Source: an uncultured Eisenbergiella sp.
Lineage (GTDB): Bacteria > Bacillota > Clostridia > Lachnospirales > Lachnospiraceae
Reading direction: 5' to 3'
Assembly: GCA_947598825.1 (NCBI GenBank)
Contig: CANQFM010000004.1
Location: forward strand, 49,765 to 113,764
DNA length: 64,000 bases
Part shown: piece by piece, positions 27,813-35,957 of the stretch
Position numbering within the stretch: the first letter of the stretch is position 1
How the letters are laid out: the number at the start of each line of letters is the position of its first letter
Made by a program: the position numbers and the translations under genes
Notes under the pieces: model-generated
Databases searched by the model: none
Seen by the model: only the letters and a program-made list of their open reading frames with translations
Told to the model about the DNA's origin: nothing

Positions 27813-28508
27813 TCAGTTCTGCTTTTCGATCTTATACCCTACCCCCCAGACCACCTTCAGATAGCGGGGTTCCTTGGGATTGATCTCGATCTTCTCCCGG
27901 ATATGCCGGATATGCACCGCCACGGTATTGTCCGCCCCGATGGCTTCTTCTTCCCAGATGCTCTCATAGATCTGGTCGATGGAAAACACGCGCCCCTGGT
28001 TTTTGACGAGCAAAAGCAGGATATTGTATTCGATGGGCGTCAGCCTCACCGGCTCGTCGTCCACAGTCACCTCTTTCGTCTCGTCGTTGATGACCAGGCC
28101 TCCCGCGCGAAACACCGCGTTGTTTTCCGTGTTGAGATTTCCCAGCTTGGTATACCGGCGCAACTGCGACCGGACCCGGGCCACCAGTTCCAACGGGTTG
28201 AAGGGTTTGGTCACATAATCGTCGGCCCCGATGTTGAGCCCCAGGATCTTATCTGCGTCCTCGGACTTGGCGGAAAGGATGATGATGGGGATACTGCTGT
28301 ACTCCCGGATCTTCAACGTCGCGTGGATCCCGTCCAGCTTCGGCATCATCACATCGATGATCATCAGATGGATATCCTCGCTCTTCAAGGCGCGGATCGC
28401 CTGCTCCCCGTCGTAGGCTTTGATCACCCGGTATCCCTCCTGGACCAGATAGATCTCTATGGCTTCCACGATCTCGCGGTCGTCGTCGCAAACCAGAATG
28501 TTCATCAT
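27813..28508 (-). CDS. OmpR-family response regulator
   Basis: 231 aa. The receiver domain (residues 1-120) has the acidic pair DDD near the N-terminus, the phospho-acceptor aspartate in LMIIDVMMPKLDG and the lysine in DDYVTKPFNPLEL. The DNA-binding winged helix (130-231) ends in HIRHIREKIEINPKEPRYLK and VWGVGYKIE. It is the VanR/PhoP type. It is the partner of the kinase encoded just downstream. A pair of TTAAGAA direct repeats with 11-bp spacing upstream could be its own binding site. Confidence 0.96.
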   Translation of the reverse strand: MMNILVCDDDREIVEAIEIYLVQEGYRVIKAYDGEQAIRALKSEDIHLMIIDVMMPKLDGIHATLKIREYSSIPIIILSAKSEDADKILGLNIGADDYVTKPFNPLELVARVRSQLRRYTKLGNLNTENNAVFRAGGLVINDETKEVTVDDEPVRLTPIEYNILLLLVKNQGRVFSIDQIYESIWEEEAIGADNTVAVHIRHIREKIEINPKEPRYLKVVWGVGYKIEKQN

Positions 28509-28569
28509 CTCGCATTCCTCCTGTTATCAGAAATTAAAGCACAGAAAAATGAAACTATGTCCATAAACT

Positions 28570-28587
28570 TTCTTAAATCATTCTTAA
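28570..28587 (-). promoter_or_regulatory. candidate response-regulator operator (TTAAGAA direct repeat)
   Basis: Two TTAAGAA elements on the minus strand with starts 11 bp apart lie about 62 bases upstream of the response regulator ATG; one overlaps the pgeF stop codon. OmpR-family regulators commonly bind direct repeats with this spacing, so autoregulation is plausible. It is a short, AT-rich match and could be chance. Confidence 0.35.
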
Positions 28588-29447
28588 TTCAGCATGAGAA
28601 AGGCGCAGAAATTCCCCCGTCTGCCCCGGCTGGCCCTGTGGGAAAACAAATACTGCGGATTGCAGCAGGTACACAGATCCGTCACAGAAAGATGCGCCGG
28701 CAGGATGCCTGCGTGCAGCAGGATCTCCTCGTTGGCCTTCCAAAGATCGAGCTGATATTTGCCGTTTCCCTTATCGGTCAGGATCTCCGGGATAGAAACG
28801 TCTGCATATGCGTCCCGGCCAAAAAGTTCTTGAAAAGCTCCCGCCACGTCCTCGCTGACCTCATAACAGTCCCGGCAGATGGAAGGCCCGATGGCGGCCA
28901 GGATATCTGCCGGATCGCAGCCATAGGCCGCCTTCATCGTCTCCACCGTCACCCGCCCCATCTCGCCGACGGTTCCCCGCCATCCGGCATGGGAACAGCC
29001 GATCGCCCTTTTTACGGGATCCACGAACAGAAGCGGCACACAGTCCGCAAAGGAGGTGCGCAAGATCAGCCCCGGCACGTCCGTCACCAGTCCGTCCACG
29101 TCCTGATAGTCCCGTAGCCTTGTCACGCCCTTTCCCCGATCCTCCTTCGTCACGACCCGCACGTTTGCGGTATGGGTCTGATGAGCGCAGACGATGTCCT
29201 CCGGCAAAGCGCCGAACAATTCTGCGATACGGCGGTAATTCTCATCCACGGCCGCTTTTTCATCGCCCCTGTCATAGTTAAGATTCATCGTCGCAAAGAT
29301 CCCCCTGCTCACGCCGCCTAGCCGCGTGCTGATCAGATGGGACGCGACGCCTCCTTCCTCCAGCGCCGGGAAGGTCAGATATTCGATACCGTTTCTGCAA
29401 TTTTGCCTCAGAACAGGCGCGTCGCGCTTCGCTCTCTTTATCTCCAT
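28584..29447 (-). CDS. pgeF: peptidoglycan editing factor PgeF (multicopper/laccase-like domain)
   Basis: 287 aa. The family motifs are CAHQTHTANVRVVT, TDVPGLILRTSFADCVPLL, and IGCSHAGWRGTVGEMG, which hold the zinc-binding His/Cys residues. The C-terminus has TDLCTCCNPQYLFSHRASRG, also typical. The family hydrolyses off-pathway UDP-MurNAc peptides carrying serine, or has purine nucleoside activity. Its start follows AGGAGGGG and overlaps the yraN stop region by ten bases, so it ends the lepB-rbgA-lepB-rnhB-yraN-pgeF series. Confidence 0.94.
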   Translation of the reverse strand: MEIKRAKRDAPVLRQNCRNGIEYLTFPALEEGGVASHLISTRLGGVSRGIFATMNLNYDRGDEKAAVDENYRRIAELFGALPEDIVCAHQTHTANVRVVTKEDRGKGVTRLRDYQDVDGLVTDVPGLILRTSFADCVPLLFVDPVKRAIGCSHAGWRGTVGEMGRVTVETMKAAYGCDPADILAAIGPSICRDCYEVSEDVAGAFQELFGRDAYADVSIPEILTDKGNGKYQLDLWKANEEILLHAGILPAHLSVTDLCTCCNPQYLFSHRASRGRRGNFCAFLMLN

Positions 29448-29809
29448 TTTCCCCTCCTGTAACTGTAATCAAAAGCGTTTTGGATCCATGCGATCCGGTC
29501 GCCGTAAATTGCGATCACATCGAACCGCACCGGCTGGCCGTCGCCGATCCGGCGCCGGTAAAGATAAACGTCGGCGCAGCGGCAAATCTTTTGCTGCTTT
29601 CTTGCTCCCACAGCCTCTTCCGGCCGTCCGAACCTTTCATTTTTCCGGTATTTTACCTCGAAAAAAATAAGGCAACCCTGATGACACCCGATCAGATCGA
29701 TCTCACCCTGGCTGCACCTGAAATTCTGTTCCAAGATCTGCACGCCGGCCCGCCGCAGATATTCTGCCGCCGCCGTCTCCCAAAATCTGCCTTCCCTGAC
29801 CTTATCCAT
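29438..29809 (-). CDS. yraN: YraN family (UPF0102) endonuclease-like protein
   Basis: 123 aa. The conserved core is ILEQNFRCSQGEIDLIGCHQ followed by LIFFEVKYRKNERFG, the D...ExK arrangement of Holliday-junction-resolvase-like folds. The length is normal. The family's biochemical role is not settled. It is commonly next to rnhB, as here. Confidence 0.93.
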   Translation of the reverse strand: MDKVREGRFWETAAAEYLRRAGVQILEQNFRCSQGEIDLIGCHQGCLIFFEVKYRKNERFGRPEEAVGARKQQKICRCADVYLYRRRIGDGQPVRFDVIAIYGDRIAWIQNAFDYSYRRGKWR

Positions 29810-29862
29810 CTGCCTCCCGTTCTGCGGTATCCTTTTATTCTTTCAGAAAAATGCCCGATAAT

Positions 29863-30618
29863 TCAGATAAAATGCCCGATAAAGCTGCGCCTGTGGATCG
29901 GCGTCGGGCCGTATTTTTTCAGCGCTTCGATATGGGCGGCCGCCCCATAGCCTTTGTTTGAAGCAAACCCGTATTGCGGGTAGATCTCATCGTAGCGCTC
30001 CATCAGCCTGTCCCGGGTGACTTTGGCAACGATGCTGGCCGCCGCGATGGAAACGCTTTTGGCGTCTCCCTTGATGATCGGGACCTGGCGGATCGAAACG
30101 CCCGGGATCGTCACCGCGTCGTTGAGCAACACCGCCGGTTCTGCCGTCAGCTTCCCGATGGCCTGGCGCATGGCTTCATAGGTGGCGTTTAAAATGTTGA
30201 TCTCGTCGATGCGCTCCGGCCCCACAAAGCCCAGTCCCACGCTGACGGCTTCCTTCATGATTACCTCGTAAAGCTCTTCCCGTTTCTTTGCGGAAAGCTG
30301 TTTGGAATCGTTCAGATACAAAATCTGACAGTCACGCGGCAAAATGACCGCGCCGGCCACCACAGGCCCGGCCAGCGGCCCCCGGCCCACTTCATCGATG
30401 CCGCATAAATATCCGTAAGCGCCATATTCCCTTTCATAGGCCTGCATCCGCCAGGTGCGTTCCTTTTCTTTTTCCAGCGCTTCTATCTTCTTTTGCGCCC
30501 TTTGGATCGCCTCCTGCACGCCGGAGCGTTCATCCGGGCGGTACCGCTCGATCAGTTCCGGCAGTTCTTCCACCCCGCAGGCCAGAAAACGCGCCCTGAT
30601 CTCCCCTATTTTTTCCAT
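29863..30618 (-). CDS. rnhB: ribonuclease HII
   Basis: 251 aa. The catalytic acid pair is in LCGIDEVGRGPLAGPVVAGA, with YLNDSKQLSAKKREELYEVI and the third acid in SIAAASIVAKVTRDRLM. An N-terminal helical extension of about 65 residues precedes the core, as in many Firmicutes. It removes ribonucleotides from DNA. It lies 24 bases after the first lepB gene. Confidence 0.96.
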   Translation of the reverse strand: MEKIGEIRARFLACGVEELPELIERYRPDERSGVQEAIQRAQKKIEALEKEKERTWRMQAYEREYGAYGYLCGIDEVGRGPLAGPVVAGAVILPRDCQILYLNDSKQLSAKKREELYEVIMKEAVSVGLGFVGPERIDEINILNATYEAMRQAIGKLTAEPAVLLNDAVTIPGVSIRQVPIIKGDAKSVSIAAASIVAKVTRDRLMERYDEIYPQYGFASNKGYGAAAHIEALKKYGPTPIHRRSFIGHFI

Positions 30619-30642
30619 GCCGCTATCCGCCTCCGCCGTCTT

Positions 30643-31182
30643 TTACCGGTGCCGCAGCTTTCCAAACTTGGACAACGGCCAGATCCTCACCCATGCTTTT
30701 CCGATGATATTATCCCGCTTGATATTCCCGACGCTTGGGTCCCTGCTGTCGGAGCTGTTATTGCGGTTGTCCCCCATGACAAAATATTCATCCTCTCCCA
30801 ACTGCACAGGCTGGGCGGCCCGCCCCGCCGAGAGGATCGTCTCCCTGCCATAGTTCTCCTCCAGCACCTTGCCGTCGATATAAATGACGCCGTTTTCATC
30901 GATGTAGACCGTTTCTCCCGGCAGCCCGATAATGCGCTTGATGTAATAGGTGCCCTTTTCATAAAGGAAGGGGAAAACGATGATATCAAACCGCTGCGGT
31001 TCGTGAAAACGATAAGAGATCTTGTCCACGATCAAATTATCCCCGTCGCTCAAGGTCGGCTCCATGGAACTGCCGCTCACTCCCGTCCGCTGGCCCACAA
31101 AAGTCACCAGCAGATAGGTGGCGGCCAATACGACCAGAATATAGGCCACAGTGCTGAAAATCTCCCTGATCACGTCCTTCAT
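30643..31182 (-). CDS. lepB: signal peptidase I (first copy)
   Basis: 179 aa with one N-terminal membrane helix. The catalytic serine is in GVSGSSMEPTLSDGDNLIVD, the lysine in GTYYIKRIIGLPGETVYID, and the C-terminal GDNRNNSSDSRDPSVG box is intact. It overlaps the rbgA end by four bases. This copy and the one on the other side of rbgA share the same fold but differ around the serine, so they may divide substrates. Confidence 0.95.
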   Translation of the reverse strand: MKDVIREIFSTVAYILVVLAATYLLVTFVGQRTGVSGSSMEPTLSDGDNLIVDKISYRFHEPQRFDIIVFPFLYEKGTYYIKRIIGLPGETVYIDENGVIYIDGKVLEENYGRETILSAGRAAQPVQLGEDEYFVMGDNRNNSSDSRDPSVGNIKRDNIIGKAWVRIWPLSKFGKLRHR

Positions 31183-32036
31183 GATATATCACGTCCCTTC
31201 TGCGGCCTTTCCAGCGTGATCCGTCCCAAACGCCCGCTCCTGAAATCCTCCAACAGGATGCCCGCCGCCTTATCCAGATCCACTTCTCCGCCTTTCTTAT
31301 AACACTTTCTGTTCTCTCCGATCTGTAAAAGCAGATCAGCCGCCTCTTTGCCCTCCGTCCGGTAACGCGCCGCCAGCGCTTCCGGATAGGCGTCCTGTAA
31401 AAAAGCGATCAGCTCGACGGCCAGTTCTTCCCTCACCAGAATTTCATCATTTAAAGAACCGATGAACGCCAGCTTCCTGCCCACAGCCTGATCCTCAAAC
31501 TTGGGCCACAGGATCCCCGGCGTGTCCAATAGCTCCAGATCCCCGCCCAGCCTTATCCACTGCTTCCCCTTTGTGACCCCCGGCTTATTGCCCGTCCTGG
31601 CCACCGCCCTTTTGGCATAGGAATTGATAAAGGTGGATTTCCCAACGTTGGGGATCCCCGCCACCATCGCGCGCACGGGACGGTTGCGGATCCCCCTGCG
31701 CCTGTCCCTCTCCTTTTTTTCCTGGCAGGCCAGGGCCACTTTCTCCTGGATCGCTTTCCTCCCGGCGTTTATCCTGGCGTCGATGGGCAGCGCGAACATC
31801 CCCTGCGCCTCGAACCACAGGCACCATTCCTGATTCGCCGCTGCATCCGCCAGATCGGCTTTGTTCAAAAGGATCAGCCGCGCCTTGCCGCGCCCCAGCG
31901 CATCTATATCGGGGTTGCGGGAGGAAAGCGGCATACGCGCGTCCACCAGTTCTATGACCAGATCGATCAGGCGGATATCCTCTTCCATCTCCCGCCTGGC
32001 CCTGGTCATATGTCCCGGATACCATTGATATACCAT
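31179..32036 (-). CDS. rbgA: ribosome biogenesis GTPase RbgA (YlqF)
   Basis: 285 aa, a circularly permuted GTPase: G4 (LLNKADLAD) comes before G1 (GIPNVGKSTFINSYAKR) and G3 (LLDTPGILWPKFEDQ). The N-terminal MVYQWYPGHMTRARREMEED is characteristic, and a C-terminal RNA-binding domain of about 100 residues follows. It is needed for late 50S assembly in Gram-positive bacteria. It lies between the two signal peptidase genes in one operon. Confidence 0.96.
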   Translation of the reverse strand: MVYQWYPGHMTRARREMEEDIRLIDLVIELVDARMPLSSRNPDIDALGRGKARLILLNKADLADAAANQEWCLWFEAQGMFALPIDARINAGRKAIQEKVALACQEKKERDRRRGIRNRPVRAMVAGIPNVGKSTFINSYAKRAVARTGNKPGVTKGKQWIRLGGDLELLDTPGILWPKFEDQAVGRKLAFIGSLNDEILVREELAVELIAFLQDAYPEALAARYRTEGKEAADLLLQIGENRKCYKKGGEVDLDKAAGILLEDFRSGRLGRITLERPQKGRDIS

Positions 32037-32045
32037 AGATCGCTC

Positions 32046-32630
32046 CTACTCCACCAGACCCCATCCGTCAACGCCGTTGCCGAAATGGAACCACGCCCGT
32101 CCTATGATCGTACCGCGCCGTACCGGCCCGATGTTCGCGGAACGGCTGTCCTCGCTGTTGTTAAAATTGTCCCCCAGCACGAAATATTCTTCCTCGCCCA
32201 GCAGGATCTCATTCTCCGCGATCCCCGCCGACGCGATCAGATCCATGCTGTCGTCGCCATATCTCTGCCCGTTCACATAGAGGATCCCGTTTGAGATCAG
32301 CACGGTCTGTCCCGGCACGGCCACGACCCGTTTCACATAATAGTGGGCATTTTCGTTGCCGTTTGGCAGAAAAACTACCACATCCCCGACGCGGGGCGAA
32401 AAAAACTGATAGGAAAACCGATTGACCAGGATCCCCTGTCCGTTGGTCAGCCCCGGTTCCATCGACAGCCCGATCACGTTGGTGCGCAGGCCCACGAACC
32501 AGGTAAGGGTAAAGGCCAGAAAAGCCGCTGCAAATACGCAGATGAACCAGCCGAACACCTCCCGCAGCAAAGAAGCGCTGACCACTTTCTTCTTATGATA
32601 AAAATTGAGACCCTTCCGTCGTCTTCTCAT
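32046..32630 (-). CDS. lepB: signal peptidase I (second copy)
   Basis: 194 aa from the chosen ATG at 32630; a longer GTG reading has no ribosome site. A basic N-terminus (MRRRRKGLNFYHKKK) precedes one membrane helix. The catalytic serine is in TNVIGLSMEPGLTNGQGILV and the lysine in NAHYYVKRVVAVPGQTVLIS; the GDNFNNSEDSRSANIG box is intact. Note SMEPGL rather than SMEPTL. It leads the rbgA operon, after the rplS terminator. Confidence 0.94.
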   Translation of the reverse strand: MRRRRKGLNFYHKKKVVSASLLREVFGWFICVFAAAFLAFTLTWFVGLRTNVIGLSMEPGLTNGQGILVNRFSYQFFSPRVGDVVVFLPNGNENAHYYVKRVVAVPGQTVLISNGILYVNGQRYGDDSMDLIASAGIAENEILLGEEEYFVLGDNFNNSEDSRSANIGPVRRGTIIGRAWFHFGNGVDGWGLVE

Positions 32631-32700
32631 CCCGCACTTTTCCCTGCAGCCTGCTGCAATCTTGCCGTATCCGACACGGCCCACGTTTCAAGCATACCAC

Positions 32701-32739
32701 AAAAATAAAGAGGGTACAACCACAAAAGTGGCGACCCTC
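32701..32739 (-). terminator. Rho-independent terminator after rplS
   Basis: On the minus strand GAGGGT...ACCCTC encloses an inner CCAC-TTTT-GTGG stem, followed by TTTATTTTT. It lies about 70 bases past the rplS stop codon and closes the ribosomal operon. Confidence 0.8.
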
Positions 32740-32811
32740 CTGTAAGTCCTGCCGATAAGGACAGGTCATCCGCAAGATAGACTGCGCATCCCGGCCTTGC
32801 CGCCGCAGTCC

Positions 32812-33159
32812 TTACCTGACGACCTCTTTTACCTTCGCAGCCTTGCCGACCCTGTCTCTTAAGTAGTTCAGCTTCGCCCTGCGGACTTTACCCCTTCTCA
32901 CAACTTCTACCTTCTCTACGTTGGGAGAATGTAAAGGCCATGTCTTCTCCACGCCCACGCCGTTGGAGGTCTTCCTCACGGTAAAGGTGGCGCGGTTGCT
33001 TCCGCCCTGCTTCTTCAAAACAACGCCTTCAAAAACCTGAATCCTCTCGCGGTTTCCTTCTTTGATCTTGCCGTAGACCCTGACCGTATCGCCAGTGGAA
33101 AACTGCGGCACCTCCGCCTTAAGCTGGCCGGCTTCGATCTCTTTGATGATCTCGTTCAT
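32812..33159 (-). CDS. rplS: 50S ribosomal protein L19
   Basis: 115 aa. Recognisable by [40 protein letters not shown] and the end segment [26 protein letters not shown] precedes the ATG. It follows the trmD-GNAT gene in the usual order but has its own strong promoter, so it can be expressed independently of the long SRP/S16 transcript. Confidence 0.98.
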   Translation of the reverse strand: MNEIIKEIEAGQLKAEVPQFSTGDTVRVYGKIKEGNRERIQVFEGVVLKKQGGSNRATFTVRKTSNGVGVEKTWPLHSPNVEKVEVVRRGKVRRAKLNYLRDRVGKAAKVKEVVR

Positions 33160-33233
33160 TGCAATTCCTCCTGTTTCCCGGATGTTCTTAATACGTCGAT
33201 TCGTAACAGAGGACCATCTCCTGTTTTCGCAAC
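33160..33233 (-). ncRNA. rplS 5' leader, candidate L19 leader element
   Basis: The roughly 74-nt leader between the predicted start point and the rplS ribosome site can form a short CTGTT/AACAG hairpin and a GGAGATGGTCC structure. Autoregulatory L19 leaders are known in low-GC Gram-positives. Similarity to that element was not demonstrated here; only the position and some pairing support it. Confidence 0.3.
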
Positions 33234-33239
33234 AGTAAT

Positions 33240-33268
33240 ACTATAACACAAGCCCCTGGGGAATGCAA
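33240..33268 (-). promoter_or_regulatory. sigma-A promoter of rplS
   Basis: TTGCAT and TATAGT separated by exactly 17 bases on the minus strand, about 80 bases upstream of the rplS start. Directly upstream lies a tandem repeat. Confidence 0.75.
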
Positions 33269-33274
33269 GGACTA

Positions 33275-33323
33275 TTTTCTTTAAACGAACCGTTTCCGTT
33301 TTCTTTAAAGCGAACCGTTTCCG
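33275..33323 (-). repeat. tandem 24/25-bp repeat between trmD-GNAT and the rplS promoter
   Basis: Two copies of a unit beginning TTTTCTTTAAA and ending CGAACCGTTTCCG on the plus strand, at 33275-33298 and 33299-33323, differ by one inserted G. The second copy ends exactly at the trmD-GNAT stop codon, and the first ends seven bases from the -35 box of rplS. Confidence 0.85.
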
Positions 33324-34760
33324 TCAGGAGATCCAGTACAGCGTCCCCGGGCACAGCCTCATTCCCAGTTTTTCCTGCAGCTTCAAGGACGGCTCGTTGT
33401 CCGTAAAAATCTGTCCGTAGGGCGTCCATCCCTTTTCCAGCGTCCGGTTGATCAAAAAACTCACGAGGGCCTGCCCGATTTTACGCCGCCTGAAAGGGGG
33501 AAACACTTCCAAAAGCCCCATGCCGCCCTCGGCATGGGTGCCGATAAACCCGGCGATCTGGGCCTTTCCTTCCTCACAGACGGAGGCGGCAAAAATGCTG
33601 CCCTCCCGCAAAAGCCCGGCAAGCGTTTCCCTGTCAGCCAACGTATGATAATGCTCGCAAACGAGATCCAGATCGCCTTCGCCCAAAGGAAAGATCCGGC
33701 ATATGTCCGTTTTTTCTTCCGGGAGGGGCGTTTTTTTCGTGTAGACCGTCTGGAAACACTCGTTGATCCGCGTCTTATGGAACCTGTCCGCGACGCTTTG
33801 CATCAAAAACTTCTGATGACAGCAGAAAACGGCCCCGTCAGGATCGGTCATGGACAACAGCCGCTCCCCCGCGTCCCGGTTTCGGGCCGTGACCATATAG
33901 ATCCCGGTCCTTTTATCCTGCAAAAGCACGCCGTCAGACAGCACCGCCAGAACTTGCGCCTGACGGCGCCGGATATCTTCAATCATGTCCCTATGCAAAA
34001 GCCGTTCCTGTTTGAGATAGTCCAGCGCCCGGCCGGGAAGGTCGTAGCGCTCGTACAGATCCGGACGGCGCTGCCGGGTCCTGTCTATGGACTGTTCCAG
34101 CCGCCATTTTTCCACTTTTGCGTGATCCCCGGAAAGCAATACGGCCGGCACCGCCTTATCGCGCCAGACCTCCGGCCTGGTATACTGCGGATATTCCAGC
34201 AGATCCCCCCGAAAGGACTCCGTTTCCCCGGATTCCTCATTTTTCAGCACGCCAGGCACCATGCGGGAAATTGCGTCGATCATGACCATGGCCGGCAGCT
34301 CTCCGCCCGTAAGCACATAATCCCCAATGGACACCTGATCCGTCACGATCTCTTCCAATACCCGCTCGTCGATCCCCTCATAGTGGCCGCACAAAAAGAC
34401 CAGTTCTTCCTCTTTGGCCAGCTCCTCCGCCATTTTCTGATCAAAAACCCTGCCCTGGGGCGTCAGGTAGATCACCCGCAGGGGGGCCTTTTTGGCACCT
34501 TGCTCTTGCAGGGGGGCCTTTTTGGCGCTCTGCTCTTGCAGGGCACAAAAGGCGTCGTACACGGGCTGCGCCTGCATCAGCATTCCTGCGCCGCCTCCAT
34601 AGGGATAATCGTCCACCCGTCCATGTCTGTCCGCCGTGTAATCTCGGATGTTCACCGCGTGTACCCCGATCAGCCCCCTGTCCACAGCGCGTCCGAGGAT
34701 GCTGGTCTTTAAGCCGTTTTCCACCATCTCCGGGAACAGAGTCAGTATGTGAAACTGCAT
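33324..34760 (-). CDS. trmD: TrmD tRNA (guanine37-N1)-methyltransferase fused to a GNAT acetyltransferase
   Basis: 478 aa, about twice the usual TrmD length. Residues 1-about 260 are TrmD: YPYGGGAGMLM, LCGHYEGIDERVLEE, SIGDYVLTGGELPAM (the knot that binds SAM) and GVLKNEESGETESF. An extra tandem decapeptide, LQEQSAKKAP then LQEQGAKKAP, sits at residues 74-93. The C-terminal part, about residues 330-478, is a GNAT-like domain with acetyl-CoA loop RRRKIGQAL (424-432) and NEPSLKLQEKLGM. The frame is continuous with no stop or frameshift between them. TrmD prevents +1 frameshifting by making m1G37; the acetyltransferase substrate is unknown. It lies between rimM and rplS, the normal trmD position. 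Confidence 0.93.
   Translation of the reverse strand: MQFHILTLFPEMVENGLKTSILGRAVDRGLIGVHAVNIRDYTADRHGRVDDYPYGGGAGMLMQAQPVYDAFCALQEQSAKKAPLQEQGAKKAPLRVIYLTPQGRVFDQKMAEELAKEEELVFLCGHYEGIDERVLEEIVTDQVSIGDYVLTGGELPAMVMIDAISRMVPGVLKNEESGETESFRGDLLEYPQYTRPEVWRDKAVPAVLLSGDHAKVEKWRLEQSIDRTRQRRPDLYERYDLPGRALDYLKQERLLHRDMIEDIRRRQAQVLAVLSDGVLLQDKRTGIYMVTARNRDAGERLLSMTDPDGAVFCCHQKFLMQSVADRFHKTRINECFQTVYTKKTPLPEEKTDICRIFPLGEGDLDLVCEHYHTLADRETLAGLLREGSIFAASVCEEGKAQIAGFIGTHAEGGMGLLEVFPPFRRRKIGQALVSFLINRTLEKGWTPYGQIFTDNEPSLKLQEKLGMRLCPGTLYWIS
34482..34541 (-). repeat. two tandem 30-bp repeats inside trmD
   Basis: In-frame 30-bp units at 34512-34541 and 34482-34511 encode LQEQSAKKAP and LQEQGAKKAP. They lie after the GGGAGM segment, at a surface position inferred from where TrmD sequences vary in length. 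Confidence 0.8.
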
Positions 34761-34772
34761 GGCTTTCCTCCC

Positions 34773-35279
34773 TCAAAGCAGCCCGTCCAGGACATGCACT
34801 TTCATGAAACCGGCTTTTACATCCACCTCCCGGACGCACTGGCGGATCGCGGGCAGCAGAAGCTCCCGCCCGTCCGCCAGCCGGATCTGGTAGACGTCGT
34901 TCGCCCCGGTCTCCAGCACATCCTGCAGCGTGCCGATCTCGTTCCCGTCCTCATCCTGCACCGCAAGGCCGATCAGATCCGCGATAAAATATTCGTCCTT
35001 TTTCAGCTTCACCGCGTTCTCACGGGTGACATACAGGCTCCTTCTCCGGTATTTCTCAACATCGTTGATATCGTCGATCCCTTTGAATTTCAGGATCACG
35101 AACTGTTTAAAGAACTTCACGTTCTCGATCTGCAGGATGCGGTCCCCTGTTCCCGTGTCCAAAATGACCTCTTTCAAATCCCTGAAACGGCGCGCATCGT
35201 CCGTAGTCGGGAACACCTTTACCTCGCCCTTTAGTCCATGGGTAGCGGTGATGATGCCGACCTGAAATCTGTCTTCCAT
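34773..35279 (-). CDS. rimM: 16S rRNA processing protein RimM
   Basis: 168 aa. The N-terminal domain begins FQVGIITATHGLKGEVKVFP, and the PRC-barrel C-terminal half contains DEYFIADLIGLAVQDEDGNE and LLPAIRQCVREVDVKAGFMK. It assists 30S head maturation and binds S19. It lies in the standard place between khpA and trmD. Confidence 0.97.
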   Translation of the reverse strand: MEDRFQVGIITATHGLKGEVKVFPTTDDARRFRDLKEVILDTGTGDRILQIENVKFFKQFVILKFKGIDDINDVEKYRRRSLYVTRENAVKLKKDEYFIADLIGLAVQDEDGNEIGTLQDVLETGANDVYQIRLADGRELLLPAIRQCVREVDVKAGFMKVHVLDGLL

Positions 35280-35362
35280 AAAAACCCCTGCCGTCTTACG
35301 CCCGGCCCTGCATTTTCGTAAAAAGGGCGTTCCCTTTTTTTAAGTGAACGCCCTTTGCCGGT

Positions 35363-35593
35363 TCAGATGATATCCACATCTACTCTCCTGTTGTCATCCT
35401 CCATCGCCGCTGCCTTGACCACCGTGCGGATCGCCTTGGCGATACGCCCCTGCTTGCCGATCACCTTGCCCATATCAGTGGGCGCGACATGGAGTTCGAT
35501 CGTCAGATTTCTGCCGTTTTCCTTTTCCGTAACGGTCACTTCGTCCGGATTATCAACGAGAGCCTTTGCGATCACTTCTACAAGTTCCTTCAT
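35363..35593 (-). CDS. khpA: KH-domain RNA-binding protein KhpA
   Basis: 76 aa, one KH domain with the GxxG loop in GKVIGKQGRIAKAIRTVVKA. It is almost always encoded just after rpsP, as here. In Gram-positive bacteria KhpA works with KhpB/EloR on RNA and affects cell elongation. Confidence 0.96.
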   Translation of the reverse strand: MKELVEVIAKALVDNPDEVTVTEKENGRNLTIELHVAPTDMGKVIGKQGRIAKAIRTVVKAAAMEDDNRRVDVDII

Positions 35594-35615
35594 ATCACAC
35601 CTCCAAACGCAGTGC

Positions 35616-35861
35616 TTACTTCTCGATTCCCGCGGCCTTGAAGATCTTGCCCACGATCTCGGTAGGCTGCGCGCCGCTGTTTAACCACTTCTTGGCCAAT
35701 TCCTCGTTCACCTTGATGGTGCTGGGCTCCGTGTTGGGATCATAGCTGCCGATCTCCTCGATGAACCGTCCGTCTCTGGGCGATCTGGAATCCGCGACGA
35801 TGATCCTGTAAATCGGATGCTTCTTGTAACCCATTCTTCTCAGTCTGATCTTTACTGCCAT
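35616..35861 (-). CDS. rpsP: 30S ribosomal protein S16
   Basis: 81 aa, starting [20 protein letters not shown], with [20 protein letters not shown]. The ATG at 35861 follows GGAGG; a five-residue upstream extension is an artefact. Confidence 0.98.
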   Translation of the reverse strand: MAVKIRLRRMGYKKHPIYRIIVADSRSPRDGRFIEEIGSYDPNTEPSTIKVNEELAKKWLNSGAQPTEIVGKIFKAAGIEK

Positions 35862-35957
35862 TTTTCTTACCTCCAAATATGTTTGATGTTGTCATGCGGG
35901 GCGCCGTATGCGGCATGCCGCGCAAGGAATTTAGTTTGCCGCGCACTGCGCGATCTA

